From Rhizobium etli_C (GTDB lineage Bacteria; Pseudomonadota; Alphaproteobacteria; Rhizobiales; Rhizobiaceae): 64,000 bases of DNA. Below are positions 8,355-17,262 of this stretch, in pieces. Both the position numbers and the translations under genes were made by a program. Numbering within the stretch: position 1 is the first letter of the stretch; each line of letters begins with the position of its first letter. The DNA lies in NCBI RefSeq assembly GCF_014198605.1, contig NZ_JACIHU010000003.1; one strand, 5' to 3'. The notes under the pieces are model-generated. The model was not told where the DNA came from and ran no database searches. It saw only the letters and a program-made list of their open reading frames with translations.

Positions 8355-10622
8355 CTAAAGGGGAATATTGTGGCTCTCGGCGAAGCGGGCAAGCACCTCG
8401 CGCATCGGCACCGTGGCGCTGTTGTCGTCCAGCACGTCATCCATCGCCTTCGCCAGCGCGCCGACATCGAGCCCGAGCAGCATCGCTTTGACAGGCCCGA
8501 TCGAGGCCGGCGACATCGAAATCGAGCGGAAGCCGATGCCGAGCAGCGCCATTGCCGAGAGCGGCTTGCCGGCAAGTTCGCCGCACAGCGTCACCGGCGT
8601 CCTGTTCCGGTCCGCCCCACGCACGATGTCGCGCAGGATCCGCAAAAACGGCTTGCCCAGCGGATCGAAGCGGTCCGACACACGCGCATTGCCGCGGTCG
8701 ACGGCCATCGAGAACTGGAAGAGGTCGTTCGAGCCGACCGAAACGAAATCGACCGCCTCCATCAGCTCGTCGAGCTGCCAGAGCAGCGCCGGCACCTCCA
8801 GCATCGCACCGAATTGCAGCTTGCGCGGCAGCCCGTGGCCGAAGCGCGAGAGATGCTGCACTTCCTTCTGCAGCAGCTCGCGCACCATCCTCAGCTCGGA
8901 AACCTCGGTCACCATCGGCACCATCAGCTTCAGCTCGGTATCGGCCGACGCCTTCAGCAGGGCGCGCAGCTGGGTGCGCAACAGTCCCGGCCGGTCGAGC
9001 GACAGCCGGATGGCGCGCCAGCCGAGTGCGGGGTTTTCCTCTTCGTGGCCGCGGAAATAGGGCACGACCTTGTCGCCACCGATATCGAGCGTGCGGAAGG
9101 TGACGACGCGGCCTGCCGCCTGTTTGATCACGTTGCGGTAGAACTGCTCCTGCTCGTCCGCCTTCGGCATGGTGGAGGCGATCATGAATTGCAGCTCGGT
9201 GCGAAAGAGACCGATGCCCTCCGCACCCGATTCCGACAGCTGCGGCAGATCAACCAGCAGCCCGGCATTCATCATCAGCGAGATCCGCTGGCCGTCTTTG
9301 GTGACCGGCTCGATGGCGCGCAGTGCCCGGAACTGCTCCTGCCGCCTGGCGCGGAAGCGGACCTTTTCCTCGTAGGACCGGCGATGATCGGCCATCGGCC
9401 GCAGGTGCACATGCCCCTCGTCGGCGTCGATGATCACGGCATCGCCGTTCTCGGCGAGCGCCACGACACCCGCCGCCTGGCCGATAACAGGAATGCCCAT
9501 GGCACGCGCGACGATCACCACATGGCTCGTCACCGCCCCTTCTTCCAGCACCAGCCCGCGCACATTGGCGCGCGGATAATCGAGCAGTTCCGCCGCCCCC
9601 ATGGCACGCGCCAGGATGACCGCGTCGTTGGGGAAACCTTCGGCGGTCGTCCGCCCGGTATAACCGGTCAACTGCCGAAGCAGACGGTTCGCCAGATCCT
9701 CGAAATCATGCATGCGTTCGCGCAGATAGGGGTCGGTCAACCGCATCATCCGCGCCTTGGTGTCGCTCTGCACCTTCTCGACCGCCGCTTCCGCCGTCAG
9801 GCCGTTGCGGATCGCCTCCTCGAGCTTGCGCACCCAGCCCTGGTCATGTGCGAACATCCGGTAGGTTTCGAGCACCTCGCGATGCTCGCCCTCCATCGAC
9901 ACGTCGCGACGCGACAGCATGTCGTCGATCGAGATCCTCAGCGAACCCATGGCTTCAGCCAGCCGCCGGATTTCCTTCTCGGCATCCTCGTTGAGCAGGT
10001 TGGTAACGACGATGCGCGGCTCGTGCAGCACGACATAGCCGAGGCCGATGCCGTCATTATAGGTGTCGCCGTCGACGGTCACAGAGCGCGTCAGGTCGAG
10101 TTCGAGGCCCGGCTTGGTGATCTTCTTCAGCTCGCCGGTGGCGATCATCTCGGCAAGCACCATTGCCGTCGTCTCGAGCGCTTCCACCTCTTCCTCGCGA
10201 TAGGTGCGGCTCGCCTTGTTCTGCACGACCAGAACGCCGAGCGAGCGCCCGGTCCTCAAGATCGGCACGCCGAGGAAGGAATGGTAGATTTCTTCACCCG
10301 TCTCCGGCAGGTAGCGGAACGCCGGATGCGACTGCGCGTCGGAAAGGTTGAGCGGCTGCGCTGAAGCCGCAATCGTGCCGACGAGGCCCTGCCCCATCTT
10401 CAGCTGCGCCAGGTGCACGGCCTCGCGGTTGAGGCCTTCGGTGGCGTAGAGCTCAAGCACGCCGTCGGCGCGCAGCACGTAGACGGAGCAGACTTCCGCC
10501 ACCATGTTGCCGGCGATCTGCCGGACGATCCGGTCAAGACGATCCTGCGGCTCCAGCGGCTCTGCCATCAACTCGCGCAGCCGCCTGAGCAGCACGCGCG
10601 GACCGCCGGAAAGGTCTCTCAT
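8355..10622 (-). CDS. ptsP: Phosphoenolpyruvate-protein phosphotransferase PtsP (EI-Ntr)
   Basis: EI-Ntr starts the nitrogen-related phosphotransferase chain: it takes phosphate from phosphoenolpyruvate and passes it to NPr and then EIIA-Ntr, a regulatory rather than sugar-transport route. The 755-residue protein has an N-terminal GAF domain (about residues 15-160) that marks EI-Ntr apart from the sugar enzyme I and senses glutamine/2-oxoglutarate in studied homologues. It then has the HPr-binding and phosphohistidine domains, with the swivelling His in GAVTSHVVIVARAMGIPV (near residue 366), and a C-terminal PEP-binding barrel ending in the FVSVGSNDLFQF region. It lies downstream of lysC, 89 bases away, and upstream of prfA. 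Confidence 0.95.
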   Translation of the reverse strand: MRDLSGGPRVLLRRLRELMAEPLEPQDRLDRIVRQIAGNMVAEVCSVYVLRADGVLELYATEGLNREAVHLAQLKMGQGLVGTIAASAQPLNLSDAQSHPAFRYLPETGEEIYHSFLGVPILRTGRSLGVLVVQNKASRTYREEEVEALETTAMVLAEMIATGELKKITKPGLELDLTRSVTVDGDTYNDGIGLGYVVLHEPRIVVTNLLNEDAEKEIRRLAEAMGSLRISIDDMLSRRDVSMEGEHREVLETYRMFAHDQGWVRKLEEAIRNGLTAEAAVEKVQSDTKARMMRLTDPYLRERMHDFEDLANRLLRQLTGYTGRTTAEGFPNDAVILARAMGAAELLDYPRANVRGLVLEEGAVTSHVVIVARAMGIPVIGQAAGVVALAENGDAVIIDADEGHVHLRPMADHRRSYEEKVRFRARRQEQFRALRAIEPVTKDGQRISLMMNAGLLVDLPQLSESGAEGIGLFRTELQFMIASTMPKADEQEQFYRNVIKQAAGRVVTFRTLDIGGDKVVPYFRGHEEENPALGWRAIRLSLDRPGLLRTQLRALLKASADTELKLMVPMVTEVSELRMVRELLQKEVQHLSRFGHGLPRKLQFGAMLEVPALLWQLDELMEAVDFVSVGSNDLFQFSMAVDRGNARVSDRFDPLGKPFLRILRDIVRGADRNRTPVTLCGELAGKPLSAMALLGIGFRSISMSPASIGPVKAMLLGLDVGALAKAMDDVLDDNSATVPMREVLARFAESHNIPL

Positions 10623-10711
10623 GACGTCTCAAGCTCCCGAAACAACGCACTCTGTCCCGGCCGGCCCGCCGTCGTCTCCTCAACCTGAAGGAGCAGGCCG
10701 CCCGCTGGGAA

Positions 10712-11986
10712 TCAATTCTTATCCAGACCGTAGCAGGAATGCAAAGTCCTGACAGCGAGTTCTGCATAGGGACCGTCGATCAGGATGGAAATCTTGATCT
10801 CGGAGGTGGTGATCGCCTTGATGTTGATGCCTTTTTCGGCAAGTGCACGAAATGCGGTAGCAGCAACGCCGGCATGGCTGCGCATGCCGATGCCGATGAC
10901 CGAGACTTTCACCAGCCCCGATTCGTTCTGCACGACGTCGTAGCCGATCTTCTCCTTATGGTCGCCGAGTACCTTGATCGCCTTCTCGACGTCGCCAGAC
11001 GGCACGGTGAAGGTCATATCGGTCTTCGATCCGTCCTCGGAGATGTTCTGGACGATCATGTCGACATTGATATGGGATTCGGCAAGCGGCCCGAAGATCG
11101 CGGCGGAGACGCCCGGCCGGTCGGCAAGACGGCGAAGCGAGATCTGAGCCTCATCCTTGGCATAGGCGATGCCGGTGACTACTTCCTGTTCCACGATTTC
11201 ATCCTCGTCACAAATCAGCGTTCCGGGCGGGTTCAACAGATCGCCCATGCCCGGAGCATCGGGATCTTCGAAAGACGAGCGCACGAAGGTACGCACCTTG
11301 TGCACCATGGCAAGCTCGACCGAGCGCACCTGCAGCACCTTGGCGCCGAGCGAGGCCATCTCGAGCATTTCTTCGAAAGCGATCTTCTTCAGCCTGCGCG
11401 CCTGCGGCACGATGCGCGGATCGGTCGTGTAGACGCCGTCGACATCGGTATAGATATCGCAGCGATCCGCTTTGACAGCGGCCGCAATGGCGACGGCCGA
11501 CGTATCCGATCCGCCGCGACCAAGCGTCGCGAGGCGGTTGTCCGGTCCCAGTCCCTGGAAACCTGATATGACGGCGACCTGCCCCTCGCCCATGCGCTTG
11601 ATGATGTCGGAGCCGTCGATTTCCAGGATGCGCGCCGCGCCATGGGCATTGTCGGTGCGGATCGGAATCTGCCATCCCTGCCAGGAGCGCGCATTGATAT
11701 CCATCGCCTGCAGCGCAATCGCCAGCAGCCCCGAGGTCACCTGCTCGCCGGAGGCGACGACCGCGTCATATTCGCGCGCATCGTAAAACGGAGAGTTGGC
11801 GCCGATCACCTTCGGCATGCCCTGCACCCAGCCGACCAGCTCGTTGGTCTTGCCGGACATGGCCGAAACGACCACCGCCACCTCGTGGCCGGCATCGACT
11901 TCACGTTTCACATGGCGGGCAACGTTCTTGATGCGGTCCAGGTCAGCGACGGACGTGCCGCCGAATTTCATTACGATGCGTGCCAT
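10712..11986 (-). CDS. lysC: Aspartate kinase
   Basis: Aspartokinase phosphorylates aspartate, the first step to lysine, threonine, methionine and diaminopimelate. The 424-residue protein starts with the kinase signature KFGGTSV (residues 7-13), has the catalytic amino-acid kinase domain to about residue 250, and two C-terminal ACT domains (about 265-420) for feedback control by lysine and/or threonine. The length fits the monofunctional class with both the alpha and beta coding parts in one frame; an internal beta-subunit start was not obvious. It is the first gene of the minus-strand run lysC-ptsP-prfA-prmC and is divergent from ubiG. Confidence 0.96.
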   Translation of the reverse strand: MARIVMKFGGTSVADLDRIKNVARHVKREVDAGHEVAVVVSAMSGKTNELVGWVQGMPKVIGANSPFYDAREYDAVVASGEQVTSGLLAIALQAMDINARSWQGWQIPIRTDNAHGAARILEIDGSDIIKRMGEGQVAVISGFQGLGPDNRLATLGRGGSDTSAVAIAAAVKADRCDIYTDVDGVYTTDPRIVPQARRLKKIAFEEMLEMASLGAKVLQVRSVELAMVHKVRTFVRSSFEDPDAPGMGDLLNPPGTLICDEDEIVEQEVVTGIAYAKDEAQISLRRLADRPGVSAAIFGPLAESHINVDMIVQNISEDGSKTDMTFTVPSGDVEKAIKVLGDHKEKIGYDVVQNESGLVKVSVIGIGMRSHAGVAATAFRALAEKGINIKAITTSEIKISILIDGPYAELAVRTLHSCYGLDKN

Positions 11987-12281
11987 ATGCCTCTACCACG
12001 ACTGGCGCCGGAAAACGGAAACCCGGACCCGGCATCACGAAAGCTCTGGGGCGGACCGCTTGGCGAAAGAGCCGAGTTACAATTTCTGGAACCGCTCTAA
12101 AAGCCCAGGCCTGTAAGGCCCCAAGTTGCGGCGTCTCTTAGCGAGTTTGGCGGGGGTAGGCAAGCGCGCGCGATAAAAGCAGTTGCCGGGTGGCTCGACG
12201 CCTGCCGGTCTCCTGCTTCCCGCCCCTTGACTTATGCCTGTGATCATCCGACTTCACATCTGACGAACGAAGGAGTGGACG
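11987..12281. promoter_or_regulatory. Divergent lysC/ubiG intergenic region
   Basis: This 295-base segment separates the two start codons and must carry both promoters. I could not pick out a convincing -35/-10 pair or operator, and no gene is supported inside it. Confidence 0.4.
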
Positions 12282-13028
12282 ATGACGGAAGGCGCCAGAA
12301 GCACGATCGACCAGGGCGAAGTGGACCGCTTCTCGGCGATGGCGGCGGAATGGTGGAGCCCGACCGGCAAGTTCAAACCGCTGCACAAATTCAATCCCGT
12401 CCGGCTCGCCTATATAAGAGACAAGGCCTGCGAGAATTTCGGCCGCGATCCGAAAAGCCCTCGGCCGCTCGAGGGTCTGCGCGTCCTCGATATCGGCTGC
12501 GGCGGCGGCCTGTTGTCCGAACCGGTCGCCCGCATGGGCGCCTCCGTCACCGGCGCGGACCCTTCCGAGAAAAATATCGGCATCGCCTCGACCCATGCGA
12601 AAGCCTCCGGCGTTTCGGTCGACTACCGCGCCGTCACCGCCGAGGAGCTTGCCGATGCCGGCGAGACCTTCGATATCGTTTTGAACATGGAAGTGGTCGA
12701 ACACGTCGCCGATGTCGAGTTCTTCATGACGACCTGCGCAAAAATGGTCCGCCCCGGCGGCCTGATCTTCGTTGCCACCATCAACCGCACGATGAAGGCG
12801 GCAGCCCTTGCCATCTTCGCCGCCGAGAACATCCTGCGCTGGCTGCCGCGCGGCACCCATCAATATGAAAAGCTGGTACGTCCGGAAGAGCTGGAAAGGC
12901 CGCTTGCCGCAAGCGGCCTCGAGATCACCGACCGCACCGGCGTCTTCTTCAATCCGCTGTCGAACCAGTGGAATCTGTCGAGAGATATGGACGTGAACTA
13001 TATGCTGCTGGCGAAACGGCCGGCTTGA
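12282..13028 (+). CDS. ubiG: Bifunctional 2-polyprenyl-6-hydroxyphenol methylase / 3-demethylubiquinol O-methyltransferase UbiG
   Basis: UbiG performs both O-methylation steps in ubiquinone synthesis with S-adenosylmethionine. The 248-residue protein shows the glycine-rich SAM loop LDIGCGGGLLSEPVARMGA (about residues 69-87) and the N-terminal EVDRFSAMAAEWWSPTGKF, which is typical of UbiG. The start at 12282 follows a good AAGGAG at about 12270. It is transcribed divergently from lysC across 295 bases and convergently with the DUF1178 gene. Confidence 0.95.
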   Translation: MTEGARSTIDQGEVDRFSAMAAEWWSPTGKFKPLHKFNPVRLAYIRDKACENFGRDPKSPRPLEGLRVLDIGCGGGLLSEPVARMGASVTGADPSEKNIGIASTHAKASGVSVDYRAVTAEELADAGETFDIVLNMEVVEHVADVEFFMTTCAKMVRPGGLIFVATINRTMKAAALAIFAAENILRWLPRGTHQYEKLVRPEELERPLAASGLEITDRTGVFFNPLSNQWNLSRDMDVNYMLLAKRPA

Positions 13029-13041
13029 TCCGGCATTCACA

Positions 13042-13080
13042 AGCCGGCTACATTTCGGCATTGGAGCCAATGCGCCGGCT
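13042..13080. terminator. Nested hairpin between convergent ubiG and DUF1178 gene
   Basis: A perfect 7-bp stem (GCATTGG, loop AG, CCAATGC at 13058-13073) is enclosed by a second pair of complementary blocks (AGCCGGC and GCCGGCT). It lies in the 57-base gap between two convergent genes, so a shared terminator is the simplest reading, although a clear T-tract is missing. Confidence 0.45.
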
Positions 13081-13085
13081 GAATT

Positions 13086-13514
13086 TCAGTGCACATCCTC
13101 CGGCAGAACCGGAATAGCAGCGATCTCGATGCCTTCTTCGACCAGCGCCTGCGCCTCGTCCAACGTCGCCTGGCCGATGATGCCGCGGGCATCCGCCTCG
13201 CCATAATGGATCTTGCGGGCCTCCTCGGGAAACTTCGTGCCGACATCCTCGGAATTGGCTTTGACGGCCGCGACGGCCTCTTTCAGTTTTTGCAGGGCCT
13301 CCTGCCGCATCGCGTCCATCGCCAGGGTCTGTCTCTCGTCCTTCTTGCGCGCCGTCAAAACGGAAGGCGCCATCAGAAGCTTGGAGATGGTGGCGGAATG
13401 GCAGACCGGGCATGTCAGGAAACCGGTCGCGACCTGACGGTCGAAGTCGGCGCTTTCCGAAAACCAGCCTTCGAATTCATGGGCATTGTCGCAGGTGAGA
13501 GAATAGCGGATCAA
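13086..13514 (-). CDS. DUF1178 family zinc-ribbon-like protein
   Basis: The function of this family is unknown. The 142-residue protein opens with C8 and H12 and then CPVC at residues 35-38, a spacing that could bind one zinc ion. The rest is mostly helical and rich in charged residues, with a segment of about 70-110 resembling a coiled coil. Its ATG overlaps the stop of the nitrilase-family gene by four bases, so it is the last gene of the minus-strand set comF, glutaredoxin, nitrilase, DUF1178, an order I associate with Rhizobiales. Confidence 0.85.
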   Translation of the reverse strand: MIRYSLTCDNAHEFEGWFSESADFDRQVATGFLTCPVCHSATISKLLMAPSVLTARKKDERQTLAMDAMRQEALQKLKEAVAAVKANSEDVGTKFPEEARKIHYGEADARGIIGQATLDEAQALVEEGIEIAAIPVLPEDVH

Positions 13515-14368
13515 GCGGCGACGCCTCCTTCGACTGCCCCCGCAATCTTTTCGACCGAGAATTCCCGGCCGTTCCTCAGGTTCGGGATCTTGTCATGCGC
13601 AGCCTTGACCGCGCCGGGATCGATCTCGGCGAGGATGACCGCCTCGCCGGTGGCCCCGGCCGATGCCAGCACCGTGCCCCAGGGATCGATGATCATCGAA
13701 TGGCCGAAGGTCTCGCGCCCATCCTCGTGCCGGCCGGCCTGCGCCGCGGCGATGACGAAGACACCGTTCTCGATCGCGCGGGCGCGCAGCAGGATCTCCC
13801 AATGCGCTTCGCCCGTCTGCCGGGTGAAGGCGGCGGGAACCGTCATCACTTCGGCGCCGGCAATCGCCTGGGCACGGAAAAGGGCGGGAAAGCGCACGTC
13901 GTAGCAGATCGCAAAACCCATTTCGGCAAACGGCAGCGAGAGAACGCGCGCCTCCGAACCGGCCGTATAGGCCGCACTTTCACGCCAGCTCTCGCCATTG
14001 TCGAGATCGACATCGAACATATGGATCTTGTCGTAGCGATTGAGGATCTTGCCGTCCGGACCGAACAGGAAACCGCGATTGGCGAGCTTGCCGTCGGAAA
14101 GCGCAATCGCCGTCGAGCCGACATGCATGTAGATGCCAAATTCCCGAGCAAGCTCGGAGCCGGTCTTGACGATGATATCATGCGTCTCGTCGGCGAGCGC
14201 GGCAAGCGCCGCGGCGCGGTCGCGCTGCAGCATGCCGGTCATCTCGGGCGTCTGCACATAGGTCGCGCCCTGGGCGGCAGCCTCGCGCACCAGCCGCGCC
14301 ATGGCGGCAGCATTCTTGACCGGATCGACCCCGGAGCACATCTGGATGGCGGCAGCCTTGAAACTCAT
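13511..14368 (-). CDS. Carbon-nitrogen hydrolase (nitrilase/omega-amidase family)
   Basis: The protein (285 residues from ATG 14368) belongs to the nitrilase superfamily and hydrolyses an amide bond. The catalytic triad is visible: Glu in YVQTPEMTG, Lys in RYDKIHMFDVDL and Cys in FAICYDVRFP. The overall look is that of the Nit1/Nit2 branch, whose members remove deaminated glutathione or alpha-ketoglutaramate, so a metabolite-repair role is plausible; the nearby glutaredoxin fits a glutathione theme. An upstream in-frame ATG at 14425 is less likely because the family consensus begins at MSFKAAAIQM. Confidence 0.88.
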   Translation of the reverse strand: MSFKAAAIQMCSGVDPVKNAAAMARLVREAAAQGATYVQTPEMTGMLQRDRAAALAALADETHDIIVKTGSELAREFGIYMHVGSTAIALSDGKLANRGFLFGPDGKILNRYDKIHMFDVDLDNGESWRESAAYTAGSEARVLSLPFAEMGFAICYDVRFPALFRAQAIAGAEVMTVPAAFTRQTGEAHWEILLRARAIENGVFVIAAAQAGRHEDGRETFGHSMIIDPWGTVLASAGATGEAVILAEIDPGAVKAAHDKIPNLRNGREFSVEKIAGAVEGGVAA

Positions 14369-14378
14369 CGGTTCCTCC

Positions 14379-14636
14379 TCAGGCCGCCAGCATCGGATCG
14401 AGCTTGCCGGCGCGATCGAGCGCAAAGAGATCGTCGCAGCCGCCGACGTGTGCGGCGCCGATAAAGATCTGCGGAAAGGTGGTCCGCCCGTTCGACTTGC
14501 CGATCATCTCCTGGCGAAGGTCTGGGGAATAGGTCGCGTCGTGCTCGACGTAGTCGACGCCCTTTTCTTCAAGAAGGGACTTGGCGCGGCTGCAATAGCC
14601 GCAGAACTGTCGTGTATAGATCGTGACGGGTACCAT
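14379..14636 (-). CDS. grxC: Glutaredoxin 3
   Basis: This 85-residue thioredoxin-fold protein has the dithiol active site CGYC (residues 12-15) and the cis-proline region TFPQIFI, so it should reduce disulfides or glutathione mixed disulfides with glutathione. I chose the ATG at 14636 because the family begins with VTIYTRQFCGYC. It is 10 bases upstream of the nitrilase-family gene and 31 bases downstream of comF. Confidence 0.93.
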   Translation of the reverse strand: MVPVTIYTRQFCGYCSRAKSLLEEKGVDYVEHDATYSPDLRQEMIGKSNGRTTFPQIFIGAAHVGGCDDLFALDRAGKLDPMLAA

Positions 14637-14667
14637 AATATCTCCAGACGGATGCCGGGTATTTCTG

Positions 14668-15444
14668 TCATATAGGCTCGGAGAGAGCCCTTGCAAAGGT
14701 CAAAACCGAGATCTCGGCCGCACCCGCCTTGCGCAGCGTCCGGCTTGCGGCGGCAACCGTCGCCCCTGTCGTATAGACATCGTCGACAAGGACGATGCGT
14801 TTGCCGAAAATGTCGTTTTCGCGACCCTTGGCAATCGCGAAAGCGCCTCTGACATTGTCCTCGCGCGCCTTGGCGCCGAGGCCAACCTGCTGGCTGGTGC
14901 GCTTGACGCGGATAAGGGTGGCGGCAAGCAGCGGCTTTCCCGAAAGCCTTGCCATATGGCGGGCAAGCTCGGCAGCCTGATTGAACTTGCGGGTCAGCAT
15001 GCGGGTACGGTGCAGCGGCACCGGAATCAGCGCATCGCAGCTTTCGACCGTCCCGTCGGAGGCGCGCAGCATCCAGCCGGCCATCATCGGCGCCAGATCG
15101 GTGCGATCGCGATATTTCAACCCATGCACGAGGTCGCGAACCGCATGGTCGTGGGTCGCCGCCGACCGCAGTCGGTCGAAAGGCGGCGGATTGGCGATTG
15201 CCTCGGCGCTGAGAATGCCGGCGCCGAGATCGTGCGAGAACGGAATGCCGAGCACCTCGCAATAGGGCCGTTCGATGAAGCGGATGCCCGACCAGCATTT
15301 CGCGCAGAGTCCGCGATGGCCGCCGGTTGAAATACCGCAGACGGAACAGGCAGGCGGATAGAGAAAATCGGCGAGCGCCGAAAACGGCCGCCAGAGCTGC
15401 GTCCGCAAGAACTCCGCCGGTCTTTCGTAATCGATCGGTCCCAT
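14668..15444 (-). CDS. ComF family phosphoribosyltransferase-like protein
   Basis: The 258-residue protein has an N-terminal zinc-ribbon-like part with CSVC and CAKC pairs, then a type I phosphoribosyltransferase domain with the PRPP loop VLVDDVYTTGAT near residue 220. ComF proteins act in handling of single-stranded DNA during natural transformation in competent species; in non-competent bacteria they are widespread with unclear roles. It heads the minus-strand cluster and is divergent from the methyltransferase gene at 15510. Confidence 0.88.
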   Translation of the reverse strand: MGPIDYERPAEFLRTQLWRPFSALADFLYPPACSVCGISTGGHRGLCAKCWSGIRFIERPYCEVLGIPFSHDLGAGILSAEAIANPPPFDRLRSAATHDHAVRDLVHGLKYRDRTDLAPMMAGWMLRASDGTVESCDALIPVPLHRTRMLTRKFNQAAELARHMARLSGKPLLAATLIRVKRTSQQVGLGAKAREDNVRGAFAIAKGRENDIFGKRIVLVDDVYTTGATVAAASRTLRKAGAAEISVLTFARALSEPI

Positions 15445-15509
15445 ACCGACGAGACTAGCCTGTTCTCATCCAAAGGAAAATCGTCTTGCCGCGTCAGCGA
15501 GGCGGGACT

Positions 15510-16406
15510 ATGGACATCGCCATGGAAACGATCTTCGACAGAGACCTGATCGCCGCACGTCGCCATCGCGCGCTTGTCAACAACGACCCGAAAGCCGCCT
15601 TCCTGCTGGACATCGCGGCAGAGGAAATGGCCGAGAGGCTGGCGGTCGTCGAGCGGCGTTTCGAAACCGCCGTCGAATTGCATGGTACAACCGGTGCGGC
15701 GGCCCGCGCGGCAATGGCGACGGGCAAGATCGGCACGATGATCCGCGTCGAGAGCGAGAAGGCCTATGCGGCCCCGAACGAAAGCTTTATCGAAGCGCCG
15801 CTCGAGGACGTGCCTCTCGACCCGCAATCGGCCAACCTCATTCTCGCGCCGCTCAGCCTGCATCTGACCAACGACACGCCGGGCGTTTTCATCCAGATTC
15901 GCCGTGCCCTGAAACCGGACGGCCTGTTCCTGGCGGCCATTCCCGGCGCCGGCACGCTGCAGGAACTGCGCGACGCCCTCCTGACCGCCGAGGTTGAAAT
16001 GACCGGCGGCGCCAGCCCGCGCGTCATCCCCTTCGCCGATGTGCGCGATGTCGGCAGTCTCATGCAGCGCGCCGGCTTCACCCTGCCGGTGATCGACGCC
16101 GAGACCTATACGGTACGATATGATTCTCTCTTTCCACTGATGCGCGATCTCCGAGCCATGGGCATGAGCAATCCCCTCGCAGCCCGCGGCCGCATGCCCC
16201 TGACCCGCGCCTTCTTCCTGCGCGCCGCAGAGATCTATGCCGAGCGCTATTCCGACCCCGACGGACGCATTCGCGCGACCTTTTCGATCGTCTATGTCTC
16301 CGGATGGGCGGCTCACGAGAGCCAGCAGAAGCCGCTCCAGCCGGGTTCGGCCAAGGCACGCCTTGCCGATGCGCTGAAAGTGGACGAGCACAAGCTCAGG
16401 CAATAG
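15510..16406 (+). CDS. SAM-dependent methyltransferase-like protein (NDUFAF5/BioC-like)
   Basis: The 298-residue protein shows a class I methyltransferase fold with a weak motif I and the conserved block LEDVPLDPQSANLILAPLSL, followed by ALKPDGLFLAAIPGAGTLQE. This matches the alphaproteobacterial relatives of mitochondrial NDUFAF5, an assembly factor that hydroxylates an arginine of a complex I subunit, but BioC-like methylation cannot be excluded. The ATG at 15510 is preferred over one at 15486 because the family sequence METIFDRDLI begins there. It is divergent from comF with 65 bases between starts. Confidence 0.8.
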   Translation: MDIAMETIFDRDLIAARRHRALVNNDPKAAFLLDIAAEEMAERLAVVERRFETAVELHGTTGAAARAAMATGKIGTMIRVESEKAYAAPNESFIEAPLEDVPLDPQSANLILAPLSLHLTNDTPGVFIQIRRALKPDGLFLAAIPGAGTLQELRDALLTAEVEMTGGASPRVIPFADVRDVGSLMQRAGFTLPVIDAETYTVRYDSLFPLMRDLRAMGMSNPLAARGRMPLTRAFFLRAAEIYAERYSDPDGRIRATFSIVYVSGWAAHESQQKPLQPGSAKARLADALKVDEHKLRQ

Positions 16407-16482
16407 AGGATAATATCGAAGGGTGTCAGCGGTTAGTGCAGCTCATCATGCTGCAGCCCGTCAAAAGTAGTCCGCCGCCTCT

Positions 16483-16650
16483 TCAATTGACGGTGATATT
16501 GTTGCTGACAACGCTGAAGACGTTCTGCAGGCCGCCGCTAAAAATACCGAGACCCGAGACGAGCGCCGTGCAGATGACGGCGGCGATCAGGCCATATTCG
16601 ACCGCCGTCGCACCTGTGCCGTCCGCAAGAAATGCTTTCAAAAGACGCAT
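16483..16650 (-). CDS. Flp family type IVb pilin
   Basis: This 55-residue gene is too short to stand out by length. The protein begins MRLLKAFLADG, followed by GATAVEYGLIAAVICTAL. That is the Flp prepilin pattern: a short basic leader, cleavage after Gly13 by a TadV-type peptidase, Glu at position +5 followed by Tyr, and a hydrophobic helix that assembles the pilus core. No cpa/tad assembly genes are nearby, so it is an isolated pilin gene that would depend on machinery elsewhere in the genome. Confidence 0.85.
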   Translation of the reverse strand: MRLLKAFLADGTGATAVEYGLIAAVICTALVSGLGIFSGGLQNVFSVVSNNITVN

Positions 16651-16714
16651 TACCCCAACCCTTTGCGTGAATCGACTGCAATGACCAATTGCAGGCCATC
16701 AGGCGCCTTCATTT

Positions 16715-17032
16715 TCAGCAACCGGCGCCGACGCCGTATCCCTCGACGACGCAGACCGAGCCGGGCGTCTCCTGCAGGACGCTGCGGCGGATCGTATAGC
16801 GCTTGCCGCCTTCGTTCTTCGGGATCGATCCGGTGGTGATCGTGTCGAAATCCACCGGCGCGCTGGCAAAGACGCTTTTCTTCGAAGAATCGGCAAGCAT
16901 CGGCGTCAGGATCAATGTCAGCGCGACCACCGCCGTGCCAAAGAGAAGGGCGATATTGAGCGCACCCGTCCTGCGCGAGGCAGACGAAGCCCGTTCCTTT
17001 TCCCGGACCGCTTTCCAGAAATCATCGTCCAT
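16715..17032 (-). CDS. Small membrane protein of unknown function
   Basis: I do not recognise a domain. The 105-residue protein has a charged cytoplasmic N-terminus, MDDDFWKAVREKERASS, one transmembrane helix at about residues 25-46 (LNIALLFGTAVVALTLILTPML) and an outer part with Ser/Thr, ending in Cys residues at the C-terminus (CVVEGYGVGAGC), which could form a disulfide. The open frame extends upstream to 17347 but the ATG at 17032 starts at a typical N-terminus. It lies 64 bases upstream of the Flp pilin gene on the same strand. Confidence 0.7.
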   Translation of the reverse strand: MDDDFWKAVREKERASSASRRTGALNIALLFGTAVVALTLILTPMLADSSKKSVFASAPVDFDTITTGSIPKNEGGKRYTIRRSVLQETPGSVCVVEGYGVGAGC

Positions 17033-17262
17033 GAGGTCAAGCCTTTTAAATACGCACGCCAGATGCTTGATTGAGGCCGATCTTTGGCAGAAGGTGTTAA
17101 ACGATCCATTAATATCCACAGCCGAAAACAGCACGGCGCAATAATAATCAGCAAACGCTAATGCATAGCGGCTGGAAATGTCCGGCGACTGCAGAATAAT
17201 GACACATCGACCAAACAAAAATCGCGGGCAGGCCGCACGGACCAAGCTCAACGAGAGGCGCT

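Noticed and set aside
8220..10364. 714-residue open frame on the plus strand across prfA and ptsP
   Set aside because: It runs antisense to two complete, well-recognised genes and shows only a compositional His/Arg-rich pattern.
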